A stretch of DNA of 64,000 nt from Cristatella mucedo (lineage: Eukaryota > Bryozoa > Phylactolaemata > Cristatellidae): positions 280,001 to 344,000 of the forward strand of contig WPIO01000064.1 in assembly GCA_009760855.2 (NCBI GenBank), read 5' to 3'. A program made the translations under genes and the position numbers. The notes beneath the pieces were generated by a model. It saw only the letters and a list, made by a program, of their open reading frames with translations. It was not told where the DNA came from and did no database searches. Of this stretch, positions 1 to 11,999 are shown piece after piece (position 1 is the first letter of the stretch; each line of letters starts with the position of its first letter).

Positions 1-2300
1 GAGTACTCGAAAAAATAGACCAGGGTGACAACGAGCCAAACTGCCCAGCCATCTTGGACACGATCTATGGACACGATAATACACGTGCATCTTCACGAAT
101 TATGTAAAGCATTTATTTGTAGCAGTATGCGCAGTTCTTAGTTAGGTCTTGTTGCAGAAGCTAACGGCGTGAAAACGGTACTGGTGCAGTGATACATGCA
201 GACAATCGGCTGCTTCTTGGAGGCTTATTGATCGGCTGCATTAATAAAGCTCCATTCTATCGACCAAAATGGCAAGCAAGGCGAGCGTTGGCTAGTCATA
301 CCATTGCCCCACTAGGTTCCGACGATGCTCTCTGTACTCATACTGCCATTGGCTACTCAGCTCGTGCTGACATTGGCCTGAACCCCTGAAACTAGAGCGG
401 AAGCGAGCGAGTAATTTGACGCTGGAATATTATGGTAAATCGAGGCGAATAGCGCTCAACAAGAAACAAATCTTCACCAAGGTAATGTGCACATACTTGG
501 CCTCTCAATTGCTTAGTGATAAGATAGACAAGAGTGACGAAAGCACGCCAGTATGTGCAAAAAGCAATTTACATTGGCGGAGTAAGCATAGTGAAGAAGA
601 CAACAGGATGGTTCGGTCTTCTTTTAAATTGCGCCTCCCTGCGAAATGTTTCTATCCATGCTGGAGCTTCTGAAGACGAAACAACAGTATGATGGTCGCG
701 TGGCGCGGACTAATATCTAGTGAATATCCTGGGTGGATTTCCATCTAAATAATTGTCATGAATGTATATTCATAAGCATACAAAGTAGCGTCGGAATCAC
801 TACAGTACCTTGTTTATCCTCCTCCAAATACTAGCCAGGTGCTACTTAGTAAGTACTAAGCCGGTATTCAATGAATCTCCTTTCCTCGCATCTCACCACC
901 GAGCCATGGAGTCATCTGATAACCAGAAAGCCGGCAATCGGAGTCAACAAGTGCGGAACACGAAAAGCCCGCTGCGAATGGCAGATTTCGCGTGTCAACA
1001 GAATGAATCAAATGGAAGGAGGAGCTTGACAAGTTATGGCCGAGTATCCGTCCGCGAGTCACTCGTCGAATTCCCTCTGACTAGCTCAACGAGAAAGAAG
1101 AGATGTTTTACTAGACCGACGAGTTGCTGAGAAAACTTGAGCTTTTGTCGTCTGCTCGTCGTGGCCTCTGAAAGAGTGCGAGCTCAACAGATTTGTTCAG
1201 GGGCAGCGCTTTACCAGCAGCCGTTTTCGGAATCGTGGCGGTCGCTCAAACCTAAATGCGGCGGCTTTGGCTTCTTAAGCAATTAGCCGATACTTGCCTG
1301 CGCGAATAGCCAAGCACTGCATATGCTATAATAGCGGTTCAGGTGAACAACGTGCCTTGTGGTTATCTTCACCAACCATAAATTGTTGAGGCTTTTTAAT
1401 AAGGAAGACGCCCAGTTTCATTTCTGGTCCATGGCTATTTTCTTCTAGACATGGAGCAACACTCACTTTAGTGTAACAGTTAAAGAAGCTTTATTACCTG
1501 AGACCGCTCCCAACCCCCCCCCCCCGCTGCGTTGCCCAAGGAGTGCTATCTTTTGGCCAATAACTTATGAAAGGGAGCTTGCACGTTGAATAGCCCACGA
1601 TAGCCTCTCGTTGGGCGTCAGTGTTCCAGTCCGTTTCGACCATTGCACAGACCACTAGCTGTTATTTGCATTTAAGGAGTCTGTAAGAGGCTACTGCCGT
1701 TACCATATGTAATGATCCTGCAAATGGCAGACTCGTGTTGACAGCGCTGCTGCTTGCCGCAGTAGGCGCGCACACGTCGATACACACGGAACGCATTGCG
1801 CCACTGCCTGAACCAGTGTGGATTACGGGGATTTCCAATACGGCAGTTGGGCTTTTCCATAAAAACCCCAAGTACATCTGTTGAATGCCAACATTTGTGT
1901 GCAGTCCAAATGCATCCCAGGTAGAGTAGATCTCTCTAAAAGCTGATCCGATCTTCTGCGATTGCGATCGTTCGGTTTTACCCAAAGCTAAATCTGACAC
2001 ATCGACGGTGTATTTACTGATACGCTCACGATTCTTCTACAGCCCAATAGACCGTGACATCAGTGGGTGATGCGAGTGCGCATTACTAAATAGCTAGCCC
2101 ATATTAGTGAGCAGACAGGTCTTCTAGGAAACAATGTCGCAACGATTTCTTAGTCGCCCACTCGCCGTTTGGTCTCCAATCGTTAGATGTAGCCAATCCT
2201 ACTGGCCTAACGTAGTAGCTAGTGAAGAAGACTAACGGTTCTATTAAACGTGTGCTATGTGACCGAGTGTGATATAGCCCGTTGCAGAAATCAAAATTTC
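1..2300. other. No gene recognised
   Basis: Random-length ORFs, a poly-C run at 1516-1526 and no domain or repeat tail. A 112-codon minus-strand ORF (2000-1662) has no recognisable family. Confidence 0.45.
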
Positions 2301-2854
2301 AGCATTGGACACCGACACAGCCATGCTGCCGTCAGTTCTGGCAGCTTCGCTTAATCAAGTAAAGTTCAGTGACAAAAATAGTTCAGTTGAACGTGCGCAC
2401 ATTATTAGGAAAGACGACAGCATTCTCAGCCAGCCCCGACGCGGTTTGGCCGTAGTGGTACGTCGCACTAAGAGGCGAACCCAAAGGGAAGGGGCACACG
2501 TCCGCGGGCGGGGGACGGCAGGGGCGCATCAAAAACGGGCGCCAAATACTTATGGAGAAACGCATAATTTTGGATTGTGTGAACATCGAGGCGATTATTA
2601 CGACTAATGCTTGCGACCGGCTCAACATAAGCCAACGCCGGACCGGCGCGGGCGCTCTTTCGGCAGCACGGAGACCTTCCGGTCGGCGAATCATTGCGCC
2701 TCAGCCTTCGCTTTACGTTCATGCTTCTACTAGCTTGCCTCGGAGGGAACTGCCCATCGTACCTGTGTAATATACGGGCAACTTGGTTACGCATTGTTAG
2801 AGCAATTTCTTTCGGCTACGCTGTTGGTAGCACTTTGCATGCAGCGGTAACCGT

Positions 2855-2980
2855 TTGGCCGCATGATATTACTCACCATTCAATTGCATTTCCCTTTGCA
2901 GCAAATATAAAGCGCCTTGAAAGAGATTGAGTTCTCCGGGGGCGCTTTATCAAGTGCGTTATTACTATTATTATTATTGC
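2855..2980 (+). mobile_element. CR1-like LINE family A, 3' end fragment
   Basis: The fragment shows the family A 3' signature: GCAAAT(A/G)TAAAGCGCC, then GAAAGAGATTGAGTTCTC, then a GGGCGCTTTATCAAGTGC block and an (ATT)n tail. It is strongly 5'-truncated, with no open reading frame left. Confidence 0.75.
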
Positions 2981-3539
2981 TATCACTATTGGCCTTACCG
3001 TTGCCATCGCGCGGTTACGCCCCCCCCCCCCAGCCGACATACCGTCCGCTCAACGCGAACTCTCCGTGCCTGCACGTGACGTATCTTTGCCGTGAAGCTG
3101 ACTTCTGCTCGGTGCTTCGGCCTGTACGCGAACAATCCACTCTCTTCTCGCTTATCACCGCGTGCTCCGGAGCAGCACGCACGACGGATACTACGCGAGT
3201 GTGTAGGCACGCCCACGTTGCACACCATTGCCTGCGTGTTAATAAAGCCGTCGTCTTTATTATCACAGCTCGCTTGTGGGGGCTTCGTTCATCGTCGCGC
3301 TGCTGCTGCCGTGAGCACGAGACCCTCGCCGCTAGGCACGGTACGGACGTAGGCGCCGCACGCACAGCACTCGTCGCACCGATACCTTAATTAGAACAGG
3401 TTAAGCTGACTTGACGTTTGCACGGTGCACAGGTAAGCACGCAGCGGACTCGTGAAAAGGGGCAGCTCAATGGGGCGCAGGGAATTCCATGCGGAACCGC
3501 ATACGCGGGCTTCGTAGATCCTGGCGTGGCGGCGGCGGT

Positions 3540-3750
3540 TTGGAGGAGGCTCAGGATGGATGGCGCTAGAGAGCCAGAAATGTCAATAACCAGCTGCTGC
3601 GAACGGTCTTTCAGCAAATTGAAACTTATTGTATCGTATGTGTGCGCTTCAATAGGGCAAGACCGTGTCTTAGCATAGTTGAACTTCATTTCATTGAAAC
3701 GGAAGCCGCTCTGGTTGGACCCAATGATTAATGTTCTGGCCCAGACCAAG
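3540..3750 (+). pseudogene. hAT transposase C-terminal (dimerisation) fragment
   Basis: The plus-strand reading includes CCERSFSKLKLI followed by SYVCASIGQDRV, a hallmark of the hAT C-terminal dimerisation domain. After a stop near 3676 the similarity continues in pattern (ISLKRKPLWLDPMINVL, then AQTK). No N-terminal transposase part was recognised nearby, so this is a short, broken relic. The surrounding 2.3-3.5 kb is locally GC-rich but holds no convincing gene. Confidence 0.55.
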
Positions 3751-3759
3751 ATCTGACCG

Positions 3760-6060
3760 TAGTCGTGAGCTCGAACCCCGTGGTCTACGTAAAACGCCTG
3801 AATATAAATTTATTTCTCTTAGGGTGCCATGCAGATGCATTAACTATATTAATATTTTGAGAACATTAGTTTTGATGACGTCGTTGACAAATTTCCTAGG
3901 GTGAACTCAAGGGAAAGTCAATTCCGTAAGATTACTTAACTGCAATATATAGACACTAAAATTATTGGGGTTTTTCATTTAGAATATTATGATTACAATA
4001 TTACAACAATAAGTATCAGTTTCAACTTTAGAGCGTGGGGGTCGACTTCGGCTTGTCGCTCGGATGGTTGACGAGCGCGCAGATGCAGTGCAGCCTGCTC
4101 TGTGCACCGACGGCAAACGAAGCCACAGACCTCTCTCCACAAGATGCAATTTACGAGAAGAAGTCGCGAGGCCCTTTTCTCCACGCGAAGTGCACGCGTG
4201 AGCTGGAGACGACGACGCGTTCGCTCACGGCTGAGAGAGCTGATCATGAGCGGTACAAGAGCGTCGGCGGGTAAGGATCATATGACCATGCGGCCTTCAG
4301 CCAATCATTGAGGGACTCGGCTGCTGAGACGTTATGCACTTCTGCCCCGGTTAGGGCGGCTTAGGATGGCCAGGGCCGCGAGGGCGGGGCGACGTGGCGG
4401 TGATGCCACGCCCACAAGAGAACTTAGCTTTTCCGAGTTATGATTTTAGATTGTATTTACATGTACGAAATCGTGTAAACTAAAATGCAGTGCATTTAAA
4501 AATTACTGAATTAAAGAAGGGGGCGCCATGTGCTTAGTTCATCCCTGGACGCACGATTGTCTAGGACGGCCTCTAGTCGCAACCATCTTTGCTTGCCTCT
4601 CAGATGCTGTCAGTACTGCAAGGGCTTGCCAGAGCTGGAGAAGTCACCAGTGGCTGCCATTCCGGTTTACGCTCCGTCTTAGCTCACGGACTCCAGCTTT
4701 TTCGCCTGTGTGCGCATGCCTAGGCACCGACACTGCTGTGTTGCTGACTTGTATTCAGCAAAAATGGATGCAATACACATAACCGTTCTAACCGACCGAC
4801 CACCGCTGAAAGCTCTCATCTAGCCCTGGTGAGCTCGTGCACGCCATTTTACCGGTGCCGAATGTTACCTATATGAGGGCAGCTTGGCACGAATCCGATG
4901 GTAGCCAAAGGTCATGCTGCCTCTAGTCGGCCTTATTGACACCGAAGCATTGAAAGGCATTGTTAAATAGTCAAAGCTGACATACATCATCTTGCACGTC
5001 TATCTATCTGATTTTTACAAGTTCTTCATCTATTCATTCACCTGGTGAAACTTTCACGGAATCAGCTTAAAGGTTCGGAAATGCTTCTTGTTCTGGTTCT
5101 GTAGCTCGAGTAGGATCATCTGCTGGCAATGCAGCTCGCTATCGTCAAATTACACGTGGACCCTCAACCCTCAAAAAAGACACCTCAATCGATGAGCCAC
5201 TGTTCTTAAAATTTAATTCAGAAGCGACACTTAGTGAAGCCAAAGTAATCGATGACCCTCCTTCAGGTACGGCCATGCCATTAACGGACTTTTCGCCTTG
5301 ACTACTGTCCGAAATGATGTTAATAATTTTATAATTAGATTGAAAGTTTGATATATTACAAAGCAGATCAGAACTAGTTTTATTATGACCGAGCAATCTC
5401 TCTGCTCTTCACCAAGCAATTGGTCTGCAGTATGAGAGCTAGGCCTGCTGAATCGCTCACTACGTTGGCTACAGAACATACGACTTGGTCGCAAAATTAA
5501 ACTGAATTATATTTGTAGTCAAAATGGTTAGCGTTGCGAAAAAAACTCGGGCACTCCATCACGTAAGGCTCTTCCAGATCATTAGGCTATCAACTCAATC
5601 TCACAGCGAAAGAAATAGCTTGAATAGCTACCATGACCTGCACAAATGGTTTTAATTTCTCAAGAGGCACAGAAGTCAAATTTCGTCTCTCTTAGTAACG
5701 TGGAGACTCAACATCCGGTTGAAAAATATCAGGCAAGATTGCTTTGAGTCCTTGATCTGCAGACCTGGAATCAGTAGAAAAACTGGTGTGATCTGAGCCG
5801 GAACGCTGAATATTATCGAAAAATTGTTATAACGTCTCGTTCTACTGACATCGCATAAGGTGCATGACTTGTCAAATCAATTCTCCGAGGACTCTTGGAG
5901 CGAGTTAGAGTCCATAAAAAAGATTTATCTAGCATTGAGATCGTAAAAAGTACCACTATCATCTGGTGATGGACTGGTGTCCTCCTCTTCAGCTAGCAAG
6001 AAGTGACCGCTCCAATCGAGAGCACTCGGCTCCACTGCACGAAGCAAAGCTTCGAGAGCA
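3760..6060. other. No gene recognised
   Basis: AT-rich except for a GC patch near 4040-4420. Short overlapping ORFs only. Part may be 3' UTR of the GPCR gene. Confidence 0.45.
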
Positions 6061-6070
6061 TACCCTGCCT

Positions 6071-6115
6071 TCACCCTCCCCCAGCTGAGCTTGCAGCTCA
6101 GCTGGGGGAGGGTGA
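6071..6115. repeat. Perfect 21-bp inverted repeat with 3-nt loop downstream of the GPCR stop
   Basis: The left arm is 6071-6091, the loop TGC is 6092-6094 and the right arm is 6095-6115. All 21 pairs match. It starts 60 bases after the GPCR stop codon, so it probably lies in the 3' UTR and would fold into a long hairpin in the transcript. It could also be an assembly or cloning fold-back. Confidence 0.85.
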
Positions 6116-6174
6116 CGGACGGGGTGCAGCGGCTCTCGGCACTTAAGGCAGTGCGCTCCAGCTACCTGCAAGGG

Positions 6175-9100
6175 TTAAAGAGGCGAGGTGACTTCTGCAT
6201 CTTTTTTGCTCCAGCCTCGGCTTCCCGCTCCAGTCACGGACGTGGACTTGGACGACGACGAGCCGCTTGCGGCTCTGCTGCTGCTGCTGCTCTTTGCGGA
6301 GCGGCGGCTGAGCCAGCCAGAAAAGCAGCCGCACACGTGGCCCAGTTCCTCGTGAAACTGCCGCCTCATCACTGAATAGACAATGAAGTTTGACATGAAG
6401 AATAGCTTGCTCAGAAAGTCGGCCACGTAGAGTACGTGCCAGAAGGCGTAGGGCTTCTTCGACTTGAACACCACGCCCACCAGCCCAACGACGATGTATG
6501 GCAGACTACACACCAAGTAGAAGACGCTCACGCTCAGCATGACCCGATTTAGTTTCTTTGAAATCTTGGCAGCCGTCTGAGTCGTGCCCAGCTCAGCTGG
6601 CATTCCGTCGACTTGGCCCCGGATGGCACACACGGTCAGCACGTTGAGCACGACGATCGTTATCAGTGGCAGTCCGGCAGTTAAAACGACCATGTGGACC
6701 ATGTTGTCCATAATACTGAAAATAAGTAAGTGCCTCATGCTAATGCCAACGACTGGGCTAATACAGGTAGCTGGCAACACCCACCTGCACGAGGTAACGA
6801 GCTAGGTATATCTTAACTGCATGAGTTACGGACGGTGCGAGTCAATCAAATGTGGCAGCAGGGAGCAACCTCGTTGGCGCTCAGGCTAGTTTTAGTTATA
6901 GAGATGTGAATGTCGCTGAATCTGTGGCCTGAACCACACAGGTCGAGCACAGACACTATACGTGAGATGTAGCACCATAGGTGAGAAAGGTAATGGTTAT
7001 ATTATTTTTTCTGGCGAGCAGGCTCACAAGCTCCTTCTTATGCTGGACACTAATGCTGCACCCGTGCAAGCTTTCAGTGATGTAAAATTGCCGTTTTAAC
7101 GATTGGCCAAATGCTTGGCTGACCTTACGCTAGTCCAACATCTAGTAAACAGGATTCGATGGTATGGCGTGGAATGCCAATAGCCAGTGGTGGGGCAATG
7201 GTGGCAGGGGGCAGGGACCTTTGCAATCCCTATTCCCAGGCCACCCCCTGGATTGCTACCAATGGTGAGGCTGCGTCCTACTTATAATAATAATAATAAT
7301 AATATTGCACTTGATAAAGCGCCCTCAGAGAACTTAATCTCTTTCTAGGCGCTTTACATTTGCTGCAAAGTGATACGCAATAGAATAGTAAGTAAAATCA
7401 TGCTTGAAAAACAAACAAAATGAATAACATGGTTAGGGGTTACATGCACTGGGTCAGCATGCAAATGTGGTTAGTGGCAGCATGAACAGTGTCAGCACGC
7501 ATAAGCACATCGAGGACGAATCACAAGGACCCACTAAATGCTGTCCTAAATAGGTATGTTTTTAAGTTTCTTTTAAATGTGGTCAGGTCAGGGGATGTTC
7601 TGATGCAGGTCGGGAGGGAGTTCCAGGCTGTGGGAGCATACGAGCTAAATGCACGGTCTCCAAAGGATTTAAGGTTTGTACGAGGTATTTCTAGACTGTT
7701 GGATTCCGAAAAGCGAGTGGTACGATGCTTTGCCTGATGGGGTAGTATATCTGAAAGATAGGCTGGAGCCATAGAATGAAGAGACCTAAAAGTGAGCGAC
7801 AAAACAACAATACTTCCACTCGATGAGCCACGGCTGAGTTTTTCTCGAATACCAAACACAATGAGTTTTCGCTATTGTCATCCTGGAATAATCCCTCTGA
7901 ATTCAGAGCCAGAGTTTACTCCACAGGCTCACGAGCGCTTACTGTCAGTGCTTAATGCGGTAAGATACTTTAGGGTGCATCCGGTGTAATGCAGACCCTG
8001 CTATGGTAACCAGAGAATTGATTGTTTCCCCTTCCCTCAGTAATGGCATTGGAGTCTCGGTGTAGCTGTCAGCAGCTCATGGAATGCTGAAACTGATGTC
8101 CCACCTGCCCAGACCAGAGAATCTATTACATTAGCATAAATAGTAGGCCTGGGCTCTCACTACCCACCTTCAATGTAAAGATGCAGATTCACGCCCCTAG
8201 GTGTGATAAATGTGCTGTATAATTATTTTAAAGTAACTGCTTTCAACGTCCTTATAGCGCTAAAAATCTAAAGATCGTAGCAAAGTTTCTCAAGGACCTG
8301 GCACTGACATAAGACTTGCATCTAACGCTCACCCAGAATGTATACCAAGAGGAAGTGAAAATTGACCTTGCCTAGAGAATCCGAATCGCTAGATAGCTGA
8401 AGAGATATGTGGGAATCTCGCTAATTGATCGATCAAGAGTCAAAGGTCATTCGATCGTGCTTCCTCTGCAGCGAGTGTACAGTTCTTAGAGGAATTAAGT
8501 CCTTCGAGGGCGCTACATCGAATGCACTATTCTTATTGCTAAATGTCCCCATGGCTGCTGGTCCTAGCCTTCAATATGCCCATGCCGCTCCCCATGTGTT
8601 TGATTGCCAGCAGTCTCATAAAGTCTCATTCCGACGGTTTTTCGTGTACTCTTACACTTGAACTTGCGATTCGTTTCCGGTGGTTTAGTCGCGGGCTCTC
8701 CATATTGCTACGTATCTTTGGCTACAGCTGAGGCTAAGGAGATGGGGTCAAAGGTGCATAGCTACCGCTGCTCTGTCTGAAAACCGAGTGAGAAACACGT
8801 TCGTGAGAGCTATTTGTGGCGATCAAAGCGTAAAGTTTGTCATCTCTAAAATTTACGCTGTAGATAACGAAGTATATATAGCAAGACCAGCGCAGTTGGT
8901 CGGATGCAGCTCTGAGGCTTTTGCCTACACGAGCAGTGGGGTTCTGGCCAAGCAGCAGATAAGCTACAGGTGGGCACGCTTGCTCAGATTGCATGTAACT
9001 AGAGCCTACGCAGCTTAAATTCAGCGAATTACTTGCTAGATAAGGATCAGCAGTCACACTCCTCGTACGTTGAGTGTGTTGATGAAAATGGTTCTACTTC

Positions 9101-10246
9101 CTTAAAAAAACAGCTCATAGTCCTGCCTCCATCTTGTGCTACCTGCTGCATCCTCTATTAAAAATTCCTTAGGTTTTCAATAAATAAGGATAGATAATAC
9201 GAGTATAGTAGTTTAACTTGTAAAACCGGTACTCTTATTTATACCTGGTACGATTCTACTTCGATCTTCACAAGTCCAGGATTAGATACTTATCTTTTTC
9301 TTATCCGAAGTTCTTGCTGGCTCCCCGATGCTCACAAGATTCGCTACGGCTGCTCTGCCATTATAAAAAGCCTATCACGTTCGTAATGAATATGTCCGTC
9401 AAAGTAGCCTCTAATTCCAAGATCGTGGTCAAGCTTTCTTATCGGCTTTAAGGAGCTGCAGATTCTCTGTTTTGATCAACGGATGCAGATCAAATGACCA
9501 ACCTGACGCAAAAGGTCGAATGTAATAATGATAATAATAGAATTAATTGTCACATGATATACAGTTGACCCTCCTTTATTGAGGCTAATCCGTTCCAGAC
9601 TCTAACTCGATAGGTGAATTTTCGCTAAGTTGGATTCTTTATTTATAATTTGAATATTTTCGTAGTTAAGCATAGAAAATCTGATTACTACCTAAATACG
9701 TTTTCCAGCATTATTAGAGCCCTCCGGACATGAAATAACACCCCTTTGGTCACCATTACACTCGTATTACCACTTATATTAGACAAAATGAGAGAAAATA
9801 AGACATATTAGACGTTGCAAACACCGTATTGTTATTATTGTACATCTGATTGCACACATAAAGTTATTACGCACAAACACTAAACTATGAAAAGAGTGTG
9901 TTTGGTGATGAAGCGATTAAGATGAAGAGATGTACAGCATAGCAAAAAAGAGTAAAGCTACTGCTCCTCTGAAGGCCCGACTTCAGTAGGAGAGTCTGAA
10001 GGCGGTGGTGGTCGTGAAGGTGCAGGTGCGTCGTCGCCTTCTTTCGCGTTCCCTATGTACAGTAATTTTAATTTTAATTGTAATACAGGTGTGTATAATT
10101 GACTCAGAAAAACGAGGGATGTGCTGTATCATGTTCACTATTTCGATCAGCTTTTAATTGACGTAAGTCAGACGCGTATATCAAAAATCGCGATAGAGTG
10201 AAGCTGTGAACGTCAAAGCCCGAAGTAATAAGGAACGATTGCATAC

Positions 10247-10322
<76 letters not shown>

Positions 10323-10361
10323 ATGTGTATGTGCGCGTGTGTACATACATATATATGTGTG

Positions 10362-10393
<32 letters not shown>

Positions 10394-10431
10394 CGTGCGC
10401 GCGTGTGTGTGTGTGTGCGTGTGCGTGTGCG

Positions 10432-10519
<88 letters not shown>

Positions 10520-11873
10520 CTGATATTTGTCCTGTAAATTAAAAAACACGGAACTATACCCCTGCTGACAGACTTCACCCTGAACTAAGCACAAACATCC
10601 AATCAAACACAATAAACACACTGTATGTTTCTGAAAATAGCTCAATTTCGTTCTCTTTCTAAATTTATTTATTTCAGTGCCTTGTACTCGCCTAAATATT
10701 TACTCTATGTCAATAATTGCCTTTAATCCTTGCAAATATTCCTATATGACAAAAAATTCTGGCATCATGAAACTGTTTTGTAATTGTTGCGGCTTGACTT
10801 GACTATTACCAACGCTGAATATCTCGCAATGAAAATAAATAAATAAATCATTTCTAGCTGTTTAAACAGCCTCTTTTTGTATAGCGACAGAAAAGCCTTT
10901 ACGGCTATAACCACCGCTTGCAGTGGCGATAAAGACTCGCCCACTGCTGGAATCGAACCCACACCCTCGGGACCGAGGTCGTGAATGCAACCGCCTCACC
11001 TACTGTGCCATCACGGCTGTATACCTATCAAAATTACCTCTCTCATCCAGCTTCCTCCGAAACAAAGACAAACCTGGCCATACAATAGAAAAGCATCATA
11101 GCGGCCGCCGAAAAGATCACTGGATACCAAAATTCCATACACCCTACTGGTTGGCAAAAATTTCTATCAGTACGCCCTCGTGCCCACGAAGCCATGTGCC
11201 GCGGCTGTTGCAGCAGCAGCAGTAGCAGCATCAGCCGCAGCAGCCGAAGTAATGAGCTGCACAATCTCGCACGAAGCGCTCAGGGGACTTACGAGTGTAG
11301 TCTCTTGAGCATCGGGTACTGCACGACCTCACATACCCTGCCCTCGACTGTCGCTTCCTTCGATCGAGTCATTGTAAAGAAGTAGTAGCATTCAATCAGC
11401 GGCATCAAGATGCACACTGCAGCTGTCACGATGCGAGCCACATACGGCCGTCGCATTGCTTTGGTCCTCGGCGACAGTGGAAAGCGCAGCGCCACGTATC
11501 TGTCTAGGCAGTAGCACATGGTCATCCATATCGTGATCATGTACAGTGCTCGTTTGAACATCTCGAGAAACTGGCAGGCAAAGGCGTCCTGCCAGTCTAA
11601 CAGCGATATGCTGCCTCGCGACACGAACCACACGAGGTCGGCCAGCTTGTAGAAAGCCTGCTGCAGCAGGATCAGCGCGTCAACGACGCACTGCGCACGA
11701 AGGTAGACACTGAATGACGTCTGACGGAGCGAGCGCCTCCGCGAGAAGACGAGCAGGGTGACAGCGCAGCCGGCGATGCCGACGGGTGCCGTCGCCAGAG
11801 CGCCGACGATCTTCAGCCACCAGCTCCAGCCTCGCTCGTCCGCTGGACCGCCCGTCTCCGTCGTGCCGTTCAT
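6175..11873 (-). CDS. Class A (rhodopsin-family) GPCR, likely peptide-receptor-like; two exons
   Basis: The coding parts are 11873-11293 and 6715-6175. The donor is GTAAGT after a phase-2 codon and the acceptor is TTCAG, which rejoins the frame exactly to give 373 residues. Seven hydrophobic segments fit TM1 19-43, TM2 54-83 (Asp65 at the conserved TM2 site), TM3 98-121, TM4 144-168, TM5 201-224, TM6 250-277 and TM7 285-308. DRY lies at 124-126, and Cys100 and Cys181 could form the usual extracellular disulfide. TM6 has CSLP, and TM7 has NFIVY (303-307) in place of NPxxY. The N-terminus has an NGT glycosylation sequon. The tail is Ser-rich, with Cys322/Cys324 as possible palmitoylation sites. 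The start ATG has a good context (ACCAGCC before ATG). The protein should signal through G proteins at the plasma membrane. The ligand is unknown; a neuropeptide-receptor type is only inferred. Confidence 0.88.
7285..7860 (-). mobile_element. CR1-like LINE family A, young 5'-truncated copy
   Basis: The copy runs on the minus strand with its (ATT)n tail at 7285. It encodes the C-terminal end of the reverse-transcriptase ORF, with motifs [16 protein letters not shown] and AWNSLPTC and a KTYLF ending. It is nearly identical to the plus-strand copy at 57495-57963. It ends in the conserved 3' stem-loop (AAAGCGCC pairing with GGGCGCTTT). Confidence 0.85.
9560..9910 (+). mobile_element. Probable mariner/pogo-like nonautonomous DNA element (partial)
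   Basis: The block begins TA then CAGTTGACCCTCC, and goes on with TAATCCGTTCCAGA and GATAGGTGAATTTTCG. That layout resembles Tc1/mariner-pogo type terminal sequences found in many animal genomes. No transposase ORF and no clear opposite end were found, so the right boundary is a guess. Confidence 0.4.
10250..10517. repeat. Compound (TG)n microsatellite
   Basis: About 270 bases of TG repeats, broken in the middle by GTATG, ACATACATATATA and GCGCGC variants. It lies in the GPCR intron. The long Cys/Val and Thr/His reading frames through it are products of the repeat, not genes. Confidence 0.97.
10872..11020 (-). mobile_element. tRNA-derived SINE (type 1), near full length
   Basis: Read on the minus strand, it starts GCCGTGATGGCACAGTAGG, with TGGCACAGTAGG as an A-box match, and has GGTTCGATTCC as the B box. 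A body follows with CAGTGGGCGAGTC, TATCGCCACTGCAAG and GCGGTGGTTATAGCC, ending CGCTATACAAAAAG. Related copies occur at 17341, 29470, 42095 and 63519. Confidence 0.8.
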
Positions 11874-11999
11874 GGCTGGTGCGAACAGCGATGATCCTCA
11901 GGTGGCCGGTCGCATCAGCTGCAACTGCAGCAGCTCTGCCAACGCTCTAGGCCTTGGGCAGAAGATCCGGGCTCTTGCCCTGTGAGTGACTCCTTCTTA

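Larger units (their letters stand above)
6716..11292 (-). other. Single intron of the GPCR gene (4.6 kb)
   Basis: The intron separates TM4/extracellular loop 2 from TM5. It contains a CR1-like LINE copy (7285-7860), a mariner/pogo-like end (from 9560), a compound (TG)n array (10250-10517) and a tRNA-derived SINE (10872-11020). Between 7870 and 9550 I see no gene or clear repeat. Both splice sites match consensus and phase 2 is kept. Confidence 0.8.

Noticed and set aside
1662-2000. 112-codon minus-strand ORF
   Set aside because: It has no recognisable domain, no supporting splice sites and a competing ORF in another frame.
10181-10645. Long His/Thr and Cys/Val reading frames
   Set aside because: They are translations of the (TG)n/(CA)n array in the GPCR intron.
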